A DNA stretch of 64,000 nt from an uncultured Oscillospiraceae bacterium (GCA_950075865.1 CATMVA010000012.1:11337-75336), one strand, 5' to 3'; counted from the stretch's first letter, positions 1 through 10,996 are shown. The notes: generated by a model from the letters alone, not told the origin. Numbers and translations: made by a program.

Positions 1-1
1 C

Positions 2-334
2 GGCTTTGTGGGCACCCACGACTTTGCCGCCGTCCGCAGTGTGGGCACCGACGTGCGCTCCACCGTCCGTACCGTCCACTACTTCAACATCAGCCGGGAC
101 GGGGTGCTCATCGACTGCAGGGTCTGCGCCAACGGCTTTCTCTATAACATGGTCCGGGCCATGGTGGGCACCATCGTCTACGCCGCCGAGGGGAAATTCC
201 CGCCGGAGGCCATTCCGGACATCTTAGAAGGCAAGTGCCGCACCGACGCCGGTCCCACCGCTCCGCCGGGAGGACTTTACATGAGCAGGCTCTGGTATAC
301 CGAGCCAGGTCTCACTGAGGGGGAGATGACATAG
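2..334 (+). CDS. truA: tRNA pseudouridine synthase A, C-terminal part
   Basis: TruA converts U38-U40 of tRNA anticodon stems to pseudouridine. Only the last 110 residues are in the window; the frame is open from base 2 and the catalytic Asp lies upstream. The segment VCANGFLYNMVRAMVGT and the closing APPGGLYMSRLWY are typical of the TruA C-terminal half. The stop is followed one base later by the ATG of the next gene, so the two are probably co-transcribed. The ORF track's M at base 8 is an internal GTG. Identification is confident; the missing N-terminus is a window-edge effect. Confidence 0.93.
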   Translation, partial: GFVGTHDFAAVRSVGTDVRSTVRTVHYFNISRDGVLIDCRVCANGFLYNMVRAMVGTIVYAAEGKFPPEAIPDILEGKCRTDAGPTAPPGGLYMSRLWYTEPGLTEGEMT

Positions 335-335
335 G

Positions 336-1496
336 ATGGACAAGACGAAACGCTCCCTCCCCCGCCGGGTATTGACCTTCCTCCTCACCGCCGTTCTGGT
401 GCTTGGCTCGGTGTTTTTAATCGCCAACTGGCAAAAGCTGAATTTTGACTTTATCCGCCGCTACTTCGTCTACCGCAACCTCACACGCAGCGAGAACGGC
501 CAGGTGGAATCCTTCTCCTATGACGGCGGGCTGAACAGCTCCTTTCTCCGGGTGGGCGGCGACCTGCTGGTGTGCTCCGCAGGCGGCGTGCGCCTATACT
601 CCGAGGGGGGCGCGGCCTATGTGGACCAGGTCTGCGCCCTTACAAATCCCGTCCTCTCCTCCGGTGGAGACGTGGGACTGGTCTACGACGCGGGAGGCCG
701 CGACCTCTTCGTCTACCAGAACCATGAGCTGGTCTTTTCCCTCACCACTGATGAGGGTCGGACCCTCCTCTCTGCCTCCCTCTCCGCCCAGGGCCGGCTC
801 ACCACCGTCACCCAGCAGAGCGGCGTCAAGGGCTCGGTGACGGTATACGACGCCTCCTTCCAGCCCAGCTGGGGGGTCAACCTCTCCTCCCGCTTTGTCA
901 CCGACGCCATCCTCTCCCCCGACGGGACCACCCTGGCGGTGCTCACCGCAGGGCAGACGGTTGGCGTCTACGACAGCCAGGTCGCCCTCTACTCCCAGGC
1001 CCACGCCGCCGGCGACCCCACCCCCGACGCGGTGTGCTCCCTGGGCAACAACGCCGTTCTGAAGGTGGCCTGGCCCTCCGGTCCCCTCCGGGTGCTGGGC
1101 GAGACCGCTCTGTGCTACGTCACCGCCGACGGCACCCTGGCCGGGAGCTACCCCTACTCCTACCGCTACCTCAAGGGCTTCTCCCTGGACGGGGACAGCT
1201 TTTCCACCCTCCTGCTGGGCAAATACCGGGCGGGTACCGAGGCCGAGCTCATCACCGTGGGTCTGGACGGTCAGGCCGTGGCCTCCCTGCCCCTGGACCA
1301 GCAAATTTTATCCCTCTCCTCCGCAGGGCGGTATCTCTCCATCCTCACCGCCGACGGTCTGAGCATTTATACCGGCGACCTTAAGCCCTACCACAGCTCC
1401 GCCGACCTTCTGGGCGAGCGAAAGCTCCTCCAGCGCCCCGACGGCACCGTCACCCTCCTGGGCGACGAGACCGCCCGGCTCTACCTCCCCGACTGA
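336..1496 (+). CDS. DUF5711-type membrane-anchored beta-propeller-like protein
   Basis: This 386-residue protein has a basic N-terminus and one membrane helix (about residues 10-30, LTFLLTAVLVLGSVFLIA), followed by a long extracytoplasmic part made of repeated short beta-type blocks with Gly/Asp turns, such as LSPDGTTLAVLTAGQTVGVYD. This pattern resembles WD40/propeller folds. It sits between truA and a cvpA-like gene, an arrangement I associate with Clostridia DUF5711 proteins; the family name is from memory. No catalytic residues are recognisable and the function is unknown. The ATG begins one base after the truA stop, which suggests translational coupling. Confidence 0.65.
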   Translation: MDKTKRSLPRRVLTFLLTAVLVLGSVFLIANWQKLNFDFIRRYFVYRNLTRSENGQVESFSYDGGLNSSFLRVGGDLLVCSAGGVRLYSEGGAAYVDQVCALTNPVLSSGGDVGLVYDAGGRDLFVYQNHELVFSLTTDEGRTLLSASLSAQGRLTTVTQQSGVKGSVTVYDASFQPSWGVNLSSRFVTDAILSPDGTTLAVLTAGQTVGVYDSQVALYSQAHAAGDPTPDAVCSLGNNAVLKVAWPSGPLRVLGETALCYVTADGTLAGSYPYSYRYLKGFSLDGDSFSTLLLGKYRAGTEAELITVGLDGQAVASLPLDQQILSLSSAGRYLSILTADGLSIYTGDLKPYHSSADLLGERKLLQRPDGTVTLLGDETARLYLPD

Positions 1497-1527
1497 TCCC
1501 ACCCTCCCGGAAAGAAGGTAATCATTC

Positions 1528-2208
1528 ATGGTAACTCCTATCCTCATTGACATCCTCATCGTGGCCGCCCTGGTCTTCTTTGCCTGGCGCGGAGAACGCA
1601 GGGGCTTTATCCTCACCCTGTGCTCCCTGGTGGCCGTCCTGGTGGCCTTTGTCGGCGCCACCATCATCACCAACGCCGCCGCCCCCAAGGTGGCCGAGTA
1701 CATACAGCCCAAGCTGGAGCAGTCCATCCAGGAGACCTTGGACGAGAAGGCCCAGGAGGTGGACCTCATCGACTACTTCCAGGCCGAGGACGTGATGGCC
1801 GCCCTCCGGGAAAAGGGCGGGGTGTATGAGTGGGCCGCCGACTCCCTTGAGGATATCTTACGGGACGCCGACTTCAGCTCCTACACCCAGCAGGCCGCCA
1901 AAACCGCCGCGGCTCTGGCGGGGCAGCTTTCCCGGAGTATCCTCTTCCCCATTGTCTTTCTGCTGCTGCTCATTGCCTGGTTCTTTGTCTCCCACGCGTT
2001 GGACCTGGTATCCAAGGTGCCGGTCATCAATTCCCTGAACCACGGTCTGGGCGGCGCCATCGGCCTTATCAAGGGCGTGGTGGTGGTCTATGTGGCGGTC
2101 TGGCTCCTGTGCGGACCCTTGGGGGCCATCTCCCCCCAGATGACCCAGGAGACCCATCTGCTCCGCCTGATGACCCAGTATGATCCCATCGGCCTGTTGG
2201 GGAAATAA
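1528..2208 (+). CDS. CvpA family membrane protein
   Basis: This 226-residue protein has hydrophobic segments near residues 5-20, 30-50, 130-155 and 175-200. The N-terminus (ILIDILIVAALVFFAWRGERRGF) matches the CvpA family layout, in which the first helix is followed by an RG-rich cytoplasmic turn. CvpA proteins of enterobacteria are linked to colicin V production and envelope homeostasis; the role in Firmicutes is unclear. The central amphipathic, acidic stretch (about residues 55-120) is longer than in E. coli CvpA. An AGAAGG ribosome binding site precedes the ATG, and the gene follows the DUF5711 gene by 31 bp. Confidence 0.8.
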   Translation: MVTPILIDILIVAALVFFAWRGERRGFILTLCSLVAVLVAFVGATIITNAAAPKVAEYIQPKLEQSIQETLDEKAQEVDLIDYFQAEDVMAALREKGGVYEWAADSLEDILRDADFSSYTQQAAKTAAALAGQLSRSILFPIVFLLLLIAWFFVSHALDLVSKVPVINSLNHGLGGAIGLIKGVVVVYVAVWLLCGPLGAISPQMTQETHLLRLMTQYDPIGLLGK

Positions 2209-2268
2209 GCCTCCCCTGGCCCCGCCATGGTTTCTCCGCCAGTTCACGGCAGAGCTTCCAGAGGAATC

Positions 2269-2297
2269 TTGACTTTTCTTCATATCCAGTTCATAAT
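2269..2297 (+). promoter_or_regulatory. Sigma-A type promoter of the clp gene
   Basis: TTGACT, a 17-bp spacer and CATAAT lie about 100 bp upstream of the Clp ATPase start. I looked for the CtsR heptad direct repeat expected in front of clpC/clpE genes and did not see a clear copy, so heat-shock control is not established from sequence. Confidence 0.6.
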
Positions 2298-2394
2298 TTG
2301 AGTTTACAGTAGTTACACTCAGCCGAAAAGTCGGCCTGTGTGACGCGACCACCGCCCCAGGGGGAAACGCCCCCGTTCCAAAGGAGTTGAGAAT

Positions 2395-4953
<2,559 letters not shown>

Positions 4954-4983
4954 ACCCTGCCAAATATACAGCCTTAAACGCAA

Positions 4984-5010
4984 AGCAGCCTCCCCACCGG
5001 GGAGGCTGCT
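4984..5010. terminator. Terminator between convergent clp and blaR genes
   Basis: AGCAGCCTCCCC/GGGGAGGCTGCT is a perfect 12-bp stem with a 3-nt loop, followed by GCATTTTC on the plus strand. It lies between the converging clp gene and the M56 peptidase gene and can serve either direction. Confidence 0.8.
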
Positions 5011-5016
5011 GCATTT

Positions 5017-7125
5017 TCAATATGTCCAAATTAACGGGTCGATGGGAGATTGCAGATTCCAACCGTCCACCCCGTTATTTGCATAGAATCTTACAAGCAG
5101 GTCATCCTCAAACACAAAGCACAGTATCTTAAATCCGCAGTTGGGCTCATCATTGTAAGCGTATATGACCTCCGGGGCCGATGACATGAGATACGCCTCA
5201 GGGTACAAGGCCTGAAATTCCTCCAGGGACATACCGATATAGGCCCCCCGGTAGGTCTTATAGTCCGGCTTCCGGTTATCAAATCCCGTCAAGGAACCGT
5301 TTTCTGTGGTTTCCACACTCTTTTCCCGACGCAAACCCGCTAATTGCAGACCTTCACCACAGTCAATGGCAAAACTGTAAAAGCCATCCATATTCCAATA
5401 AACTTCGCTGTCCGCTTCCAGGTCAGTCCCCCAGGGAAATTCTCCCGACTGCTCCCCCAGGGTCAGGAGCTGATCCCCGATCACAATGGAAAATTCCAAT
5501 CCGGCAGAGCTTGGCGGTTCCGGCGGGAGCTCTGCCACCGGCAGGTTGGAAACGAACCAATATTCTCCCTCGCCCTGCTGTTCCAACGTCAGGCAGTAGA
5601 GCACATCGCCCGCCCGCTGATAGAGCCGGACGTTGCTCCCCTCCCGCTCGCCCCTCAGAAGGGTCAGGGGCCCCGGGTAGTTGTTGTCGCCGTGCATCCA
5701 GTACCAGGCGTCCCACTCCTCCAGGTAGGGCAGACTGTACAGCTCCACCTGATTGGTCTCCTCCAGGGTCAGGCCGGTGTATTTCAGCAATACCTCGTTC
5801 ATCTCGGCCCGGGTCACCCGGTAGGCGGGACAGGTGATCATCTCCGGCTTCAGATCCGGGTAAGCGGCCCTCAGCTCCTCCTCGGTGGCCGTCACCCGTT
5901 CCCCCAGGCAGGGGCCGTCATAAAAAAGCCAATAGAGGTCAATGTCCCGGGGACTTGCATAGGCATATCTCTCCCCCGGCCGCCCAAACACATTGCGGAT
6001 ATTGTCAGCCCCGGAGCGGAAAAACTCCTCCTGAAACCACTCCAACTCCTCCGCCGTCAGGTCCTCCACCCCATCGCTCGCCCCGGCGCTGGGTGCGGGA
6101 GTCTCGGTCCCGTCAGGCCCCGCCCCCTCTTCGGCCGGGCGGCAGGCCACCAGCCCGGAGAGCAGCAGGGCGGCCAACAGCAGGACGCACACCAGGGTCC
6201 GGCTCCTTTTCCCCGGCCGGAAGAGCTGGGTCAGCCTGGCCTTCATCTGCTCCTTGCTCCCTCCGAAGCGGGTGGCGAAGGGCAGCGCCCCCGCCTCCCC
6301 GGCCGAAGCCAGAAGCAGCGCGCCGTAGGCTCTCCGCTCGGTGAGGGACAGCCCCTCGGCCATCTGGGCGTCGCAGGCCGCCTCCACGTCCCGGTCGGCC
6401 CGGCGGGCCATGAGCCACACCAAGGGGTGGAACCAGTAGAGGGCGCAGGCCAGGAAAAGCAGAGCCTTGCCCCAAGTGTCCCGCCGCTTGATATGAGTCA
6501 GTTCATGGCACAGAGCCATAGGGTCGGTCTCCTCCGAGGGGAGAAAGACCACAGGGCGGCAAAAGCCCACCGTCACCGGGCTCCCCAGCCCGGCCAGGGC
6601 CCGGAGGGGAGAGCCCTCCCGCTCCCCCGCCATGGGCCGGGAGAGCTTCATCAGCCGCCAGCGGACCAGAAGATAGCGGAGGCCCTCCCCCGCCAGAAGT
6701 AGGGCGGCCACCCCCAGCCAGACCGCGGCAGCCAACTCGGTCCAGTCCACCCTTCGGCTCACCGGGGCCACTTGGGGCACCTCCGTCACGGTCCCCACAT
6801 CGGTATGGGCCGGGACCTTCTCTCCATCCACGGTCCCGGGCCGCTCCTCCCATTGGGGGTCGTTCCCCACGGGCACGCTCACTTGCGGCGTCTGGACGGT
6901 CCGCTCCAGAGGCAGCGTGTAGGCGGGCACCTCCACCTGCACCGGGGCGGCCCGCTGGGGCAGCAGGGGGGCGATCAGGAGCACTCCCGCCAGGGACAGC
7001 CACAGGATCCACCGGGTCTGGGCGCTGTACCGCCCCTCCAGCCATCTATGTCCCAGCAGCAGCGGGAGCAACAGAACGGTCACCGTTCCCCCTACAGTAA
7101 GATAACGCAAAAACAGGCCGGCCAT
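5017..7125 (-). CDS. BlaR1/MecR1-type M56 metallopeptidase sensor
   Basis: This 702-residue membrane protein belongs to the BlaR1 family, which senses an external signal and then cleaves or inactivates a BlaI-type repressor. Several N-terminal membrane helices are followed by the zinc motif HELTH (in LCHELTHIKRRDTWG) with the downstream FHPLVW...E.ACD segment, then another helix (LVCVLLLAALLLSGL). The long extracellular C-terminal part does not resemble the penicillin-binding sensor of BlaR1, so the ligand is unknown. I chose the ATG at 7125 because it overlaps the blaI stop as TGATG and has AAAGGAGG upstream; the ORF track's start is 27 codons too early. Confidence 0.88.
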   Translation of the reverse strand: MAGLFLRYLTVGGTVTVLLLPLLLGHRWLEGRYSAQTRWILWLSLAGVLLIAPLLPQRAAPVQVEVPAYTLPLERTVQTPQVSVPVGNDPQWEERPGTVDGEKVPAHTDVGTVTEVPQVAPVSRRVDWTELAAAVWLGVAALLLAGEGLRYLLVRWRLMKLSRPMAGEREGSPLRALAGLGSPVTVGFCRPVVFLPSEETDPMALCHELTHIKRRDTWGKALLFLACALYWFHPLVWLMARRADRDVEAACDAQMAEGLSLTERRAYGALLLASAGEAGALPFATRFGGSKEQMKARLTQLFRPGKRSRTLVCVLLLAALLLSGLVACRPAEEGAGPDGTETPAPSAGASDGVEDLTAEELEWFQEEFFRSGADNIRNVFGRPGERYAYASPRDIDLYWLFYDGPCLGERVTATEEELRAAYPDLKPEMITCPAYRVTRAEMNEVLLKYTGLTLEETNQVELYSLPYLEEWDAWYWMHGDNNYPGPLTLLRGEREGSNVRLYQRAGDVLYCLTLEQQGEGEYWFVSNLPVAELPPEPPSSAGLEFSIVIGDQLLTLGEQSGEFPWGTDLEADSEVYWNMDGFYSFAIDCGEGLQLAGLRREKSVETTENGSLTGFDNRKPDYKTYRGAYIGMSLEEFQALYPEAYLMSSAPEVIYAYNDEPNCGFKILCFVFEDDLLVRFYANNGVDGWNLQSPIDPLIWTY

Positions 7126-7517
7126 CAGGATCCCTCCTTTGTTAGCTCGTCCAGATAGTCCCGAAGCTCGGCGGCCTCCTGGGCGGTCAACTTTCCCCCG
7201 TCCCATAGGGCGGCGGCAAAGCTCTTCAGGGAGCCGTCATACAGCTTTTCCAGCACCGTGCCCCCTTCGGCACGGCGGTAGTCCCTTTCGCTCACCAGGG
7301 CGGTGTAGACGTTCACCTTCCCCTCCTTCCGGCAGGAGAGGAACCCCCTCTCCTCCAGCCGTTTCAGGTAGCTGTGCAAAGCGCTGGCCGTCAGAGGCCG
7401 GCCCAGAGTGGCCCCGATCTCCGGGGCGCTTGTCTCTCCCCCGGAGCGCCACACCGCCAGCATCACGTCCAGCTCAGACTCGGGCAGCCGCCCCATGTTT
7501 TTGTTCTCCATACCCAT
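7125..7517 (-). CDS. BlaI/MecI/CopY family repressor
   Basis: This protein of about 130 residues (or 128 from the second ATG) is a winged-helix DNA-binding repressor. LPESELDVMLAVWRSGGETS and the wing CRKEGKVNVY are typical, followed by a C-terminal dimerisation helix region. The first gene of a two-gene operon, it is translationally coupled to the M56 sensor. A GAGGG site favours the second ATG (7511). The promoter region holds three copies of a 12-bp dyad, one between -35 and -10, so autoregulation is strongly suggested. Expected function: repression relieved by proteolysis by the neighbouring sensor. Confidence 0.92.
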   Translation of the reverse strand: MGMENKNMGRLPESELDVMLAVWRSGGETSAPEIGATLGRPLTASALHSYLKRLEERGFLSCRKEGKVNVYTALVSERDYRRAEGGTVLEKLYDGSLKSFAAALWDGGKLTAQEAAELRDYLDELTKEGS

Positions 7518-7526
7518 CCCTCATTT

Positions 7527-7604
7527 CTGCAAATGTAGAGGTCCTCTTGATTATATTCTACATTTGCAGAAGTTCTTTGTCAAGCATTATTTCTGTATTT
7601 GCAG
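7527..7604 (-). promoter_or_regulatory. blaI promoter with three BlaI-type operators
   Basis: On the minus strand TTGACA (7583-7578), a 17-bp spacer and TAGAAT (7560-7555) form the promoter. Three dyads follow the consensus CTRYAWWTGYAG: 7527-7538 (CTGCAAATGTAG), 7558-7569 (CTACATTTGCAG) and 7593-7604 (CTGTATTTGCAG). The first two are exact reverse complements. The middle one overlaps the spacer and -10, one lies in the leader and one just upstream of -35. Centres are 31 and 35 bp apart, close to three helical turns. Confidence 0.85.
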
Positions 7605-7628
7605 AAATAAATTCCGGATACGCACAAA

Positions 7629-7656
7629 CAGGCTGAGGCCCAAGGTCCTCAGCCTG
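7629..7656 (-). terminator. Terminator of the SLOG gene
   Basis: CAGGCTGAGG/CCTCAGCCTG, a 10-bp stem with an 8-nt loop, starts directly after the stop codon of the SLOG protein gene and is followed on the minus strand by TTTGTG. Confidence 0.65.
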
Positions 7657-8154
7657 TCACAGCTCGATGGTCACGATCTCCACGCCCTTTTTCATGGCGT
7701 ATGTCACCGTATACATGGTCCCCCCCAGGGTCCCGTCAAACGCGGCAATGAGCAGAGAGGACCGGTCCACCATATACCGGTTCCGCCGGAGCATACAGCC
7801 CCGGTCATAATTGTGCTGTACCATGGTCTCAAAGTCACACAGCCCCACCAGCCGGAAATACCGCTCCCGGTCGGCCTCGCCCCAGCGGTCGGCCTGGCTT
7901 TCACAAGGGATGGCGGCCTCCACCGTCACCCCCGGCCGCTGGTCCCGGAGCGCCAGAGCGGCCTCGCAGAAATAGAAGTCGCACCCCTGAGCCATGCCGC
8001 AGATGAAGTGGCGAAAGCCCCGGTCATAGGCCCTTTCCAGCTCTTCCCGGATGCGGATTTTCAGCTCCAAACACCGGGGATCGGTCTCATCGCTCCCCCA
8101 GGGCAGCTTGTTGGGGCGGTGCCCCGTAAAACAGCAGGAGGTCTCTCTGTCCAC
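7657..8154 (-). CDS. SLOG family (DUF1273/YpsA-like) protein
   Basis: This 165-residue protein opens with CCFTGHRPNKLPWG, contains HFICGMAQGCDFYFCEAALAL and ends with a Rossmann-type VDRSSLLIAAFDG region. These are features of the DUF1273/SLOG family, whose members are thought to bind nucleotide-derived ligands. The ORF track starts 37 codons upstream; I chose the GTG at 8154 because AAGGGGGGAG sits five bases before it and homology-like sequence begins there. It is a single-gene unit with its own terminator. B. subtilis YpsA affects cell division, but function here is not established. Confidence 0.8.
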   Translation of the reverse strand: MDRETSCCFTGHRPNKLPWGSDETDPRCLELKIRIREELERAYDRGFRHFICGMAQGCDFYFCEAALALRDQRPGVTVEAAIPCESQADRWGEADRERYFRLVGLCDFETMVQHNYDRGCMLRRNRYMVDRSSLLIAAFDGTLGGTMYTVTYAMKKGVEIVTIEL

Positions 8155-8259
8155 CGGAAACTCCCCCCTTTCTTTTTGTTTCATTGTACCCGACCTGTTC
8201 CCGTTCGTCAAGGCAGAATAGAATCTTTGTTCTAATTTTAAGAATTTTCCGTTTCCCTC

Positions 8260-8287
8260 TTGCATTTTTCCCGAAAGGCGTTATAAT
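8260..8287 (+). promoter_or_regulatory. Promoter of the FMN riboswitch-ribU unit
   Basis: TTGCAT, a 16-bp spacer and TATAAT lie just upstream of the riboswitch, so transcription should begin about 15-20 bp before the first conserved riboswitch helix. Confidence 0.75.
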
Positions 8288-8312
8288 AATAACGGAACAA
8301 CTGAATGAGGTG

Positions 8313-8443
8313 TCTTCAGGGCAGGGTGAAAATCCCGATCGGCGGTAAAGTCCGCAACTCCCTTTCATAAGGGACTGACCCGGTGAAACTCCGGGACCGA
8401 CAGTGACGTATCTTCGGATACGAAGTCTGGATGGAAGAAGATG
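8313..8443 (+). ncRNA. FMN riboswitch (RFN element)
   Basis: Nearly all conserved RFN blocks are present in order: TCAGGGCAGGGTGAAAATCC, GATCGGCGGTAAAGTCCGC, GACTGACCCGGTGAAACTCC, GGGACCGACAGT and AGTCTGGATGGAAGAAGA. Downstream, CACCCGAAGGC...CTTTCGGGTG (about 8469-8495) can form a hairpin just before the ribU ribosome binding site. It has no clear U-run, so control may act on translation as much as on termination. FMN binding is expected to switch off the riboflavin transporter gene. Confidence 0.97.
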
Positions 8444-8523
8444 TGTAAACACACGCCCCTTTTTGTTTGCACCCGAAGGCATGGTCTTTCGGGTGTTACC
8501 TACAAAAAGAGGAGTGTTTTATT

Positions 8524-9234
8524 ATGTCCGAACTGTCCGCAAACATGAGCCCCAACCGTTCCAGGTCCGCCATCGACACCCGTACCATGGTCTGCACCGC
8601 CATGCTCTGCGCCGTGGCCTACGCCGTGATGTACGCCTCCAAGTCCATCTTCGCCTTCATGGCCGTGGGCGGCTTCTTGAAGTTCGACCTGAAGGACGTG
8701 ATCATCGCCATCGGCGGCTTCATCTTCGGCCCCCTCAACGTGCTCTTTATCTCCACGGTGGTCTCCCTCATCGAGATGGTCACGGTCTCCACCACCGGTC
8801 CCTGGGGCCTTTTGATGAACATCATCTCTACCTGCTCCTTCCTCTGCCCCGCCGCCTATCTCTACAAGAAGCACCGCTCCTTCCAGTGGGCCGTCCTGGG
8901 TCTGGTCATCGGCGGCGTGTTCATGACCGCCACCATGATGCTGTGGAACTACCTTGTTACCCCCATCTACCAGGGCATGCCCCGGGCCGCCGTCGCCGAT
9001 CTGCTCATCCCCGTGTTCCTCCCTTTCAACCTGACCAAGGGCCTGATGAACGGCGCTCTCACCATGCTCCTCTATAAGCCTGTGGTCATGGCCCTGCGGC
9101 GGGCCCGGCTGGTACCCGAATCCACCTCACACGAGCAGGAGAAGAAGAGCCGCACCCTGATCATCAGCGTGGTGGCCCTCTTCCTGACCGCCACCGCCGT
9201 CCTCCTGGGTCTGGTGCTGGCCAAAGTCATCTGA
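8524..9234 (+). CDS. ribU: Riboflavin ECF transporter S component (RibU)
   Basis: This 236-residue membrane protein has about six hydrophobic segments starting at residue 20 (MVCTAMLCAVAYAVMYASKS). The block FLKFDLKDVIIAIGGFIFGP is characteristic of ECF S components of the RibU group. It binds riboflavin and works with the shared EcfA/A'/T module encoded elsewhere. The FMN riboswitch directly upstream supports the substrate. The true ATG at 8524 follows a GAGGAG site; the ORF track's start lies inside the riboswitch expression platform. A strong terminator ends the transcript. Confidence 0.93.
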   Translation: MSELSANMSPNRSRSAIDTRTMVCTAMLCAVAYAVMYASKSIFAFMAVGGFLKFDLKDVIIAIGGFIFGPLNVLFISTVVSLIEMVTVSTTGPWGLLMNIISTCSFLCPAAYLYKKHRSFQWAVLGLVIGGVFMTATMMLWNYLVTPIYQGMPRAAVADLLIPVFLPFNLTKGLMNGALTMLLYKPVVMALRRARLVPESTSHEQEKKSRTLIISVVALFLTATAVLLGLVLAKVI

Positions 9235-9250
9235 ATGTTCCACCTATTTA

Positions 9251-9283
9251 CAACCCCCACATTTCATGTGGGGGTTGTTTTTG
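9251..9283 (+). terminator. Rho-independent terminator after ribU
   Basis: CAACCCCCACAT/ATGTGGGGGTTG forms a near-perfect stem with a short loop and is followed by TTTTTG. Confidence 0.93.
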
Positions 9284-9323
9284 TCGAACTAATGTGCTAT
9301 TATTGGGTGAAAGGGGTGATTGG

Positions 9324-10577
9324 ATGATGTCTCCTACGACCGACCGGACCATTCTGCACTGTGACCTGAACAGCTTTTACGCCTCGGTGGAGCTGCTCAG
9401 TTACCCCGAGCTGCGGGATAAGCCGGTGGCAGTCTGCGGCGACCCGGAGAGCCGTCACGGCATCATCCTGGCCAAGAACGAGCTGGCCAAAAGGTTCAAG
9501 ATCCAGACCGCCGAGACGGTCTGGCAGGCCAAAAAGAAATGCCCCGACCTGATCCTCCTCCCCGCCCACCACGAGAAGTACCACGAATACTCCAAAAAGG
9601 TCAACGCCGTCTACGGCCGCTATACCGATCTGGTGGAACCCTTCTCCATCGACGAGAGCTGGCTGGACGTTACGGGCACCCTCCACCTCTTCCACGCTGA
9701 CGGCAAGGGCTTAGCCGACCGGATCCGCCAAACCATCCGGGAGGAACTGGGTCTCACCATCTCGGTGGGGGTATCCTTCAACAAAATTTTTGCCAAGATG
9801 GGCTCGGACTACAAAAAACCCGACGCCACCACCCTCATCACACGGGAGAATTTCCGGGATCTGCTCTGGCCCCTCCCGGTGGGGGACCTCATCTTCGTAG
9901 GCCGGGCGGCATCCAGGACCCTGGGGGAATACGGCATCCGGACCATCGGAGATCTAGCCGCCTTCGACCGGGACGCCCTCGTCCGGATCCTGGGCAAACA
10001 GGGCGCAACCCTCCACGACTACGCCACTGGCGCCGAGCATTCCCCGGTGGTCCCGGCCCATGAGATGCCCGGCCCTAAGTCGGTTGGAAACGGGCTTACC
10101 TTCCCCAAAAACCTGGTGGGCTGGGAGGAGCTGAAAGCCGGGGTTTCCCTCCTCTCCGACGAGGTGGCCGCCCGGCTCCGCCAACTGGACCTGAAATGCG
10201 CCACCGTGAGCGTGGCCGTCCGGGACCCCAACTTTAACGACATCTCCCGCCAGAAAGGACTGCCCACCCCCACCTATCTGGCCCGGGAGATCATCGGGGC
10301 CGTAATGGAACTGCTGGAAAGATCTTGGAATCCCCGCTCCCCCGTGCGGGCCCTGACGGTCACCGCTCAGAACCTGGTGCCCGCCGACCAGGCCGGGGAG
10401 CAGCTCTCCCTCCTCTCCCCCGACACCGCCCCACGCCGGGACAAGGTGGAAAAGCTGGAGCGGGCCATGGACGGCATCCGGGGCAAATACGGCAAGGGCG
10501 CCATCTCCTCCGCCCGGACCCAAAACCGCCCCTCCGGAGAGAAGCCCATTCCGCCCGGGCCCAAACGGCCAGAGTAG
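9324..10577 (+). CDS. dinB: Y-family DNA polymerase IV
   Basis: This 417-residue translesion polymerase shows the catalytic Asp in HCDLNSFYASVELL, the steric region LAKNELAKRFKIQTAETVW, the second acidic pair in PFSIDESWLDVTG, and the helix-hairpin-helix-like GEYGIRTIGDLAAF, followed by a little-finger domain. The C-terminus is longer than in E. coli DinB but lacks an obvious sliding-clamp QxxLF; LSLLSPD near residue 370 may serve. Start: the ATG at 9324 after AAAGGGGTG; the ORF track start is ten codons early. It is a single-gene unit ended by a strong hairpin. No LexA box was seen in the 40 bp before the start. Confidence 0.92.
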   Translation: MMSPTTDRTILHCDLNSFYASVELLSYPELRDKPVAVCGDPESRHGIILAKNELAKRFKIQTAETVWQAKKKCPDLILLPAHHEKYHEYSKKVNAVYGRYTDLVEPFSIDESWLDVTGTLHLFHADGKGLADRIRQTIREELGLTISVGVSFNKIFAKMGSDYKKPDATTLITRENFRDLLWPLPVGDLIFVGRAASRTLGEYGIRTIGDLAAFDRDALVRILGKQGATLHDYATGAEHSPVVPAHEMPGPKSVGNGLTFPKNLVGWEELKAGVSLLSDEVAARLRQLDLKCATVSVAVRDPNFNDISRQKGLPTPTYLAREIIGAVMELLERSWNPRSPVRALTVTAQNLVPADQAGEQLSLLSPDTAPRRDKVEKLERAMDGIRGKYGKGAISSARTQNRPSGEKPIPPGPKRPE

Positions 10578-10590
10578 CTCTGAATACTAT

Positions 10591-10627
10591 AAAACAACGC
10601 CGCTGTCAAAAACAGCGGCGTTGTTTT
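10591..10627. terminator. Bidirectional terminator between dinB and ferredoxin
   Basis: AAAACAACGCCGCTGT/ACAGCGGCGTTGTTTT is a perfect 16-bp stem carrying A-runs and T-runs at both ends, so it can stop both converging transcripts. Confidence 0.93.
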
Positions 10628-10643
10628 ATGTGTGTTCGGTCAC

Positions 10644-10814
10644 TCAGGCCTGCTCGGGAGCCCCCACAGGACAGGTAGCGGCACAGGTCCCGCAGTCAAT
10701 GCAGACGTTGGGATCGATGACATACTTGCCGTCACCTTCGGAGATGGCGGACACGGGGCAGGCGGCAGCGCAGGCGCCGCAACTGACGCAAGCGTCGCTG
10801 ATCACATAAGGCAT
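10644..10814 (-). CDS. Small 2[4Fe-4S] ferredoxin (56 aa)
   Basis: This gene is too short for the ORF track. Translation on the minus strand begins MPYVISDACVSCGACAAACP and carries a second cluster motif CIDCGTCAATCP. Two CxxCxxCxxxCP motifs define a clostridial-type low-potential ferredoxin that carries electrons for hydrogenases, oxidoreductases and similar enzymes. GGAGG lies eight bases before the ATG, and a perfect-spacing promoter sits 34 bp upstream. It is a monocistronic unit sharing the terminator with dinB. Confidence 0.96.
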   Translation of the reverse strand: MPYVISDACVSCGACAAACPVSAISEGDGKYVIDPNVCIDCGTCAATCPVGAPEQA

Positions 10815-10847
10815 TGGTTACACCTCCGTCCCTTGTTGGATGTGTGC

Positions 10848-10876
10848 ATTATAACAGCAAACGCAAAAAATTTCAA
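10848..10876 (-). promoter_or_regulatory. Ferredoxin promoter
   Basis: On the minus strand TTGAAA (10876-10871), a 17-bp spacer and TATAAT (10853-10848) precede the ferredoxin gene by about 35 bp. Confidence 0.85.
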
Positions 10877-10996
10877 TGCTAAAATGAGGAAAAACGGAAA
10901 TAATTTTCATGGCGGAAGCTATAGGGAGAGAAGGTCTCCCGGCCTTTTCGGGTTGTCTTCCGCTAACCACAATCTGACACAGACAGGGGGAACGCC

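Noticed and set aside
5344-6702. 452-codon plus-strand ORF
   Set aside because: It is antisense to the M56 sensor, which has the HELTH motif and a coupled start.
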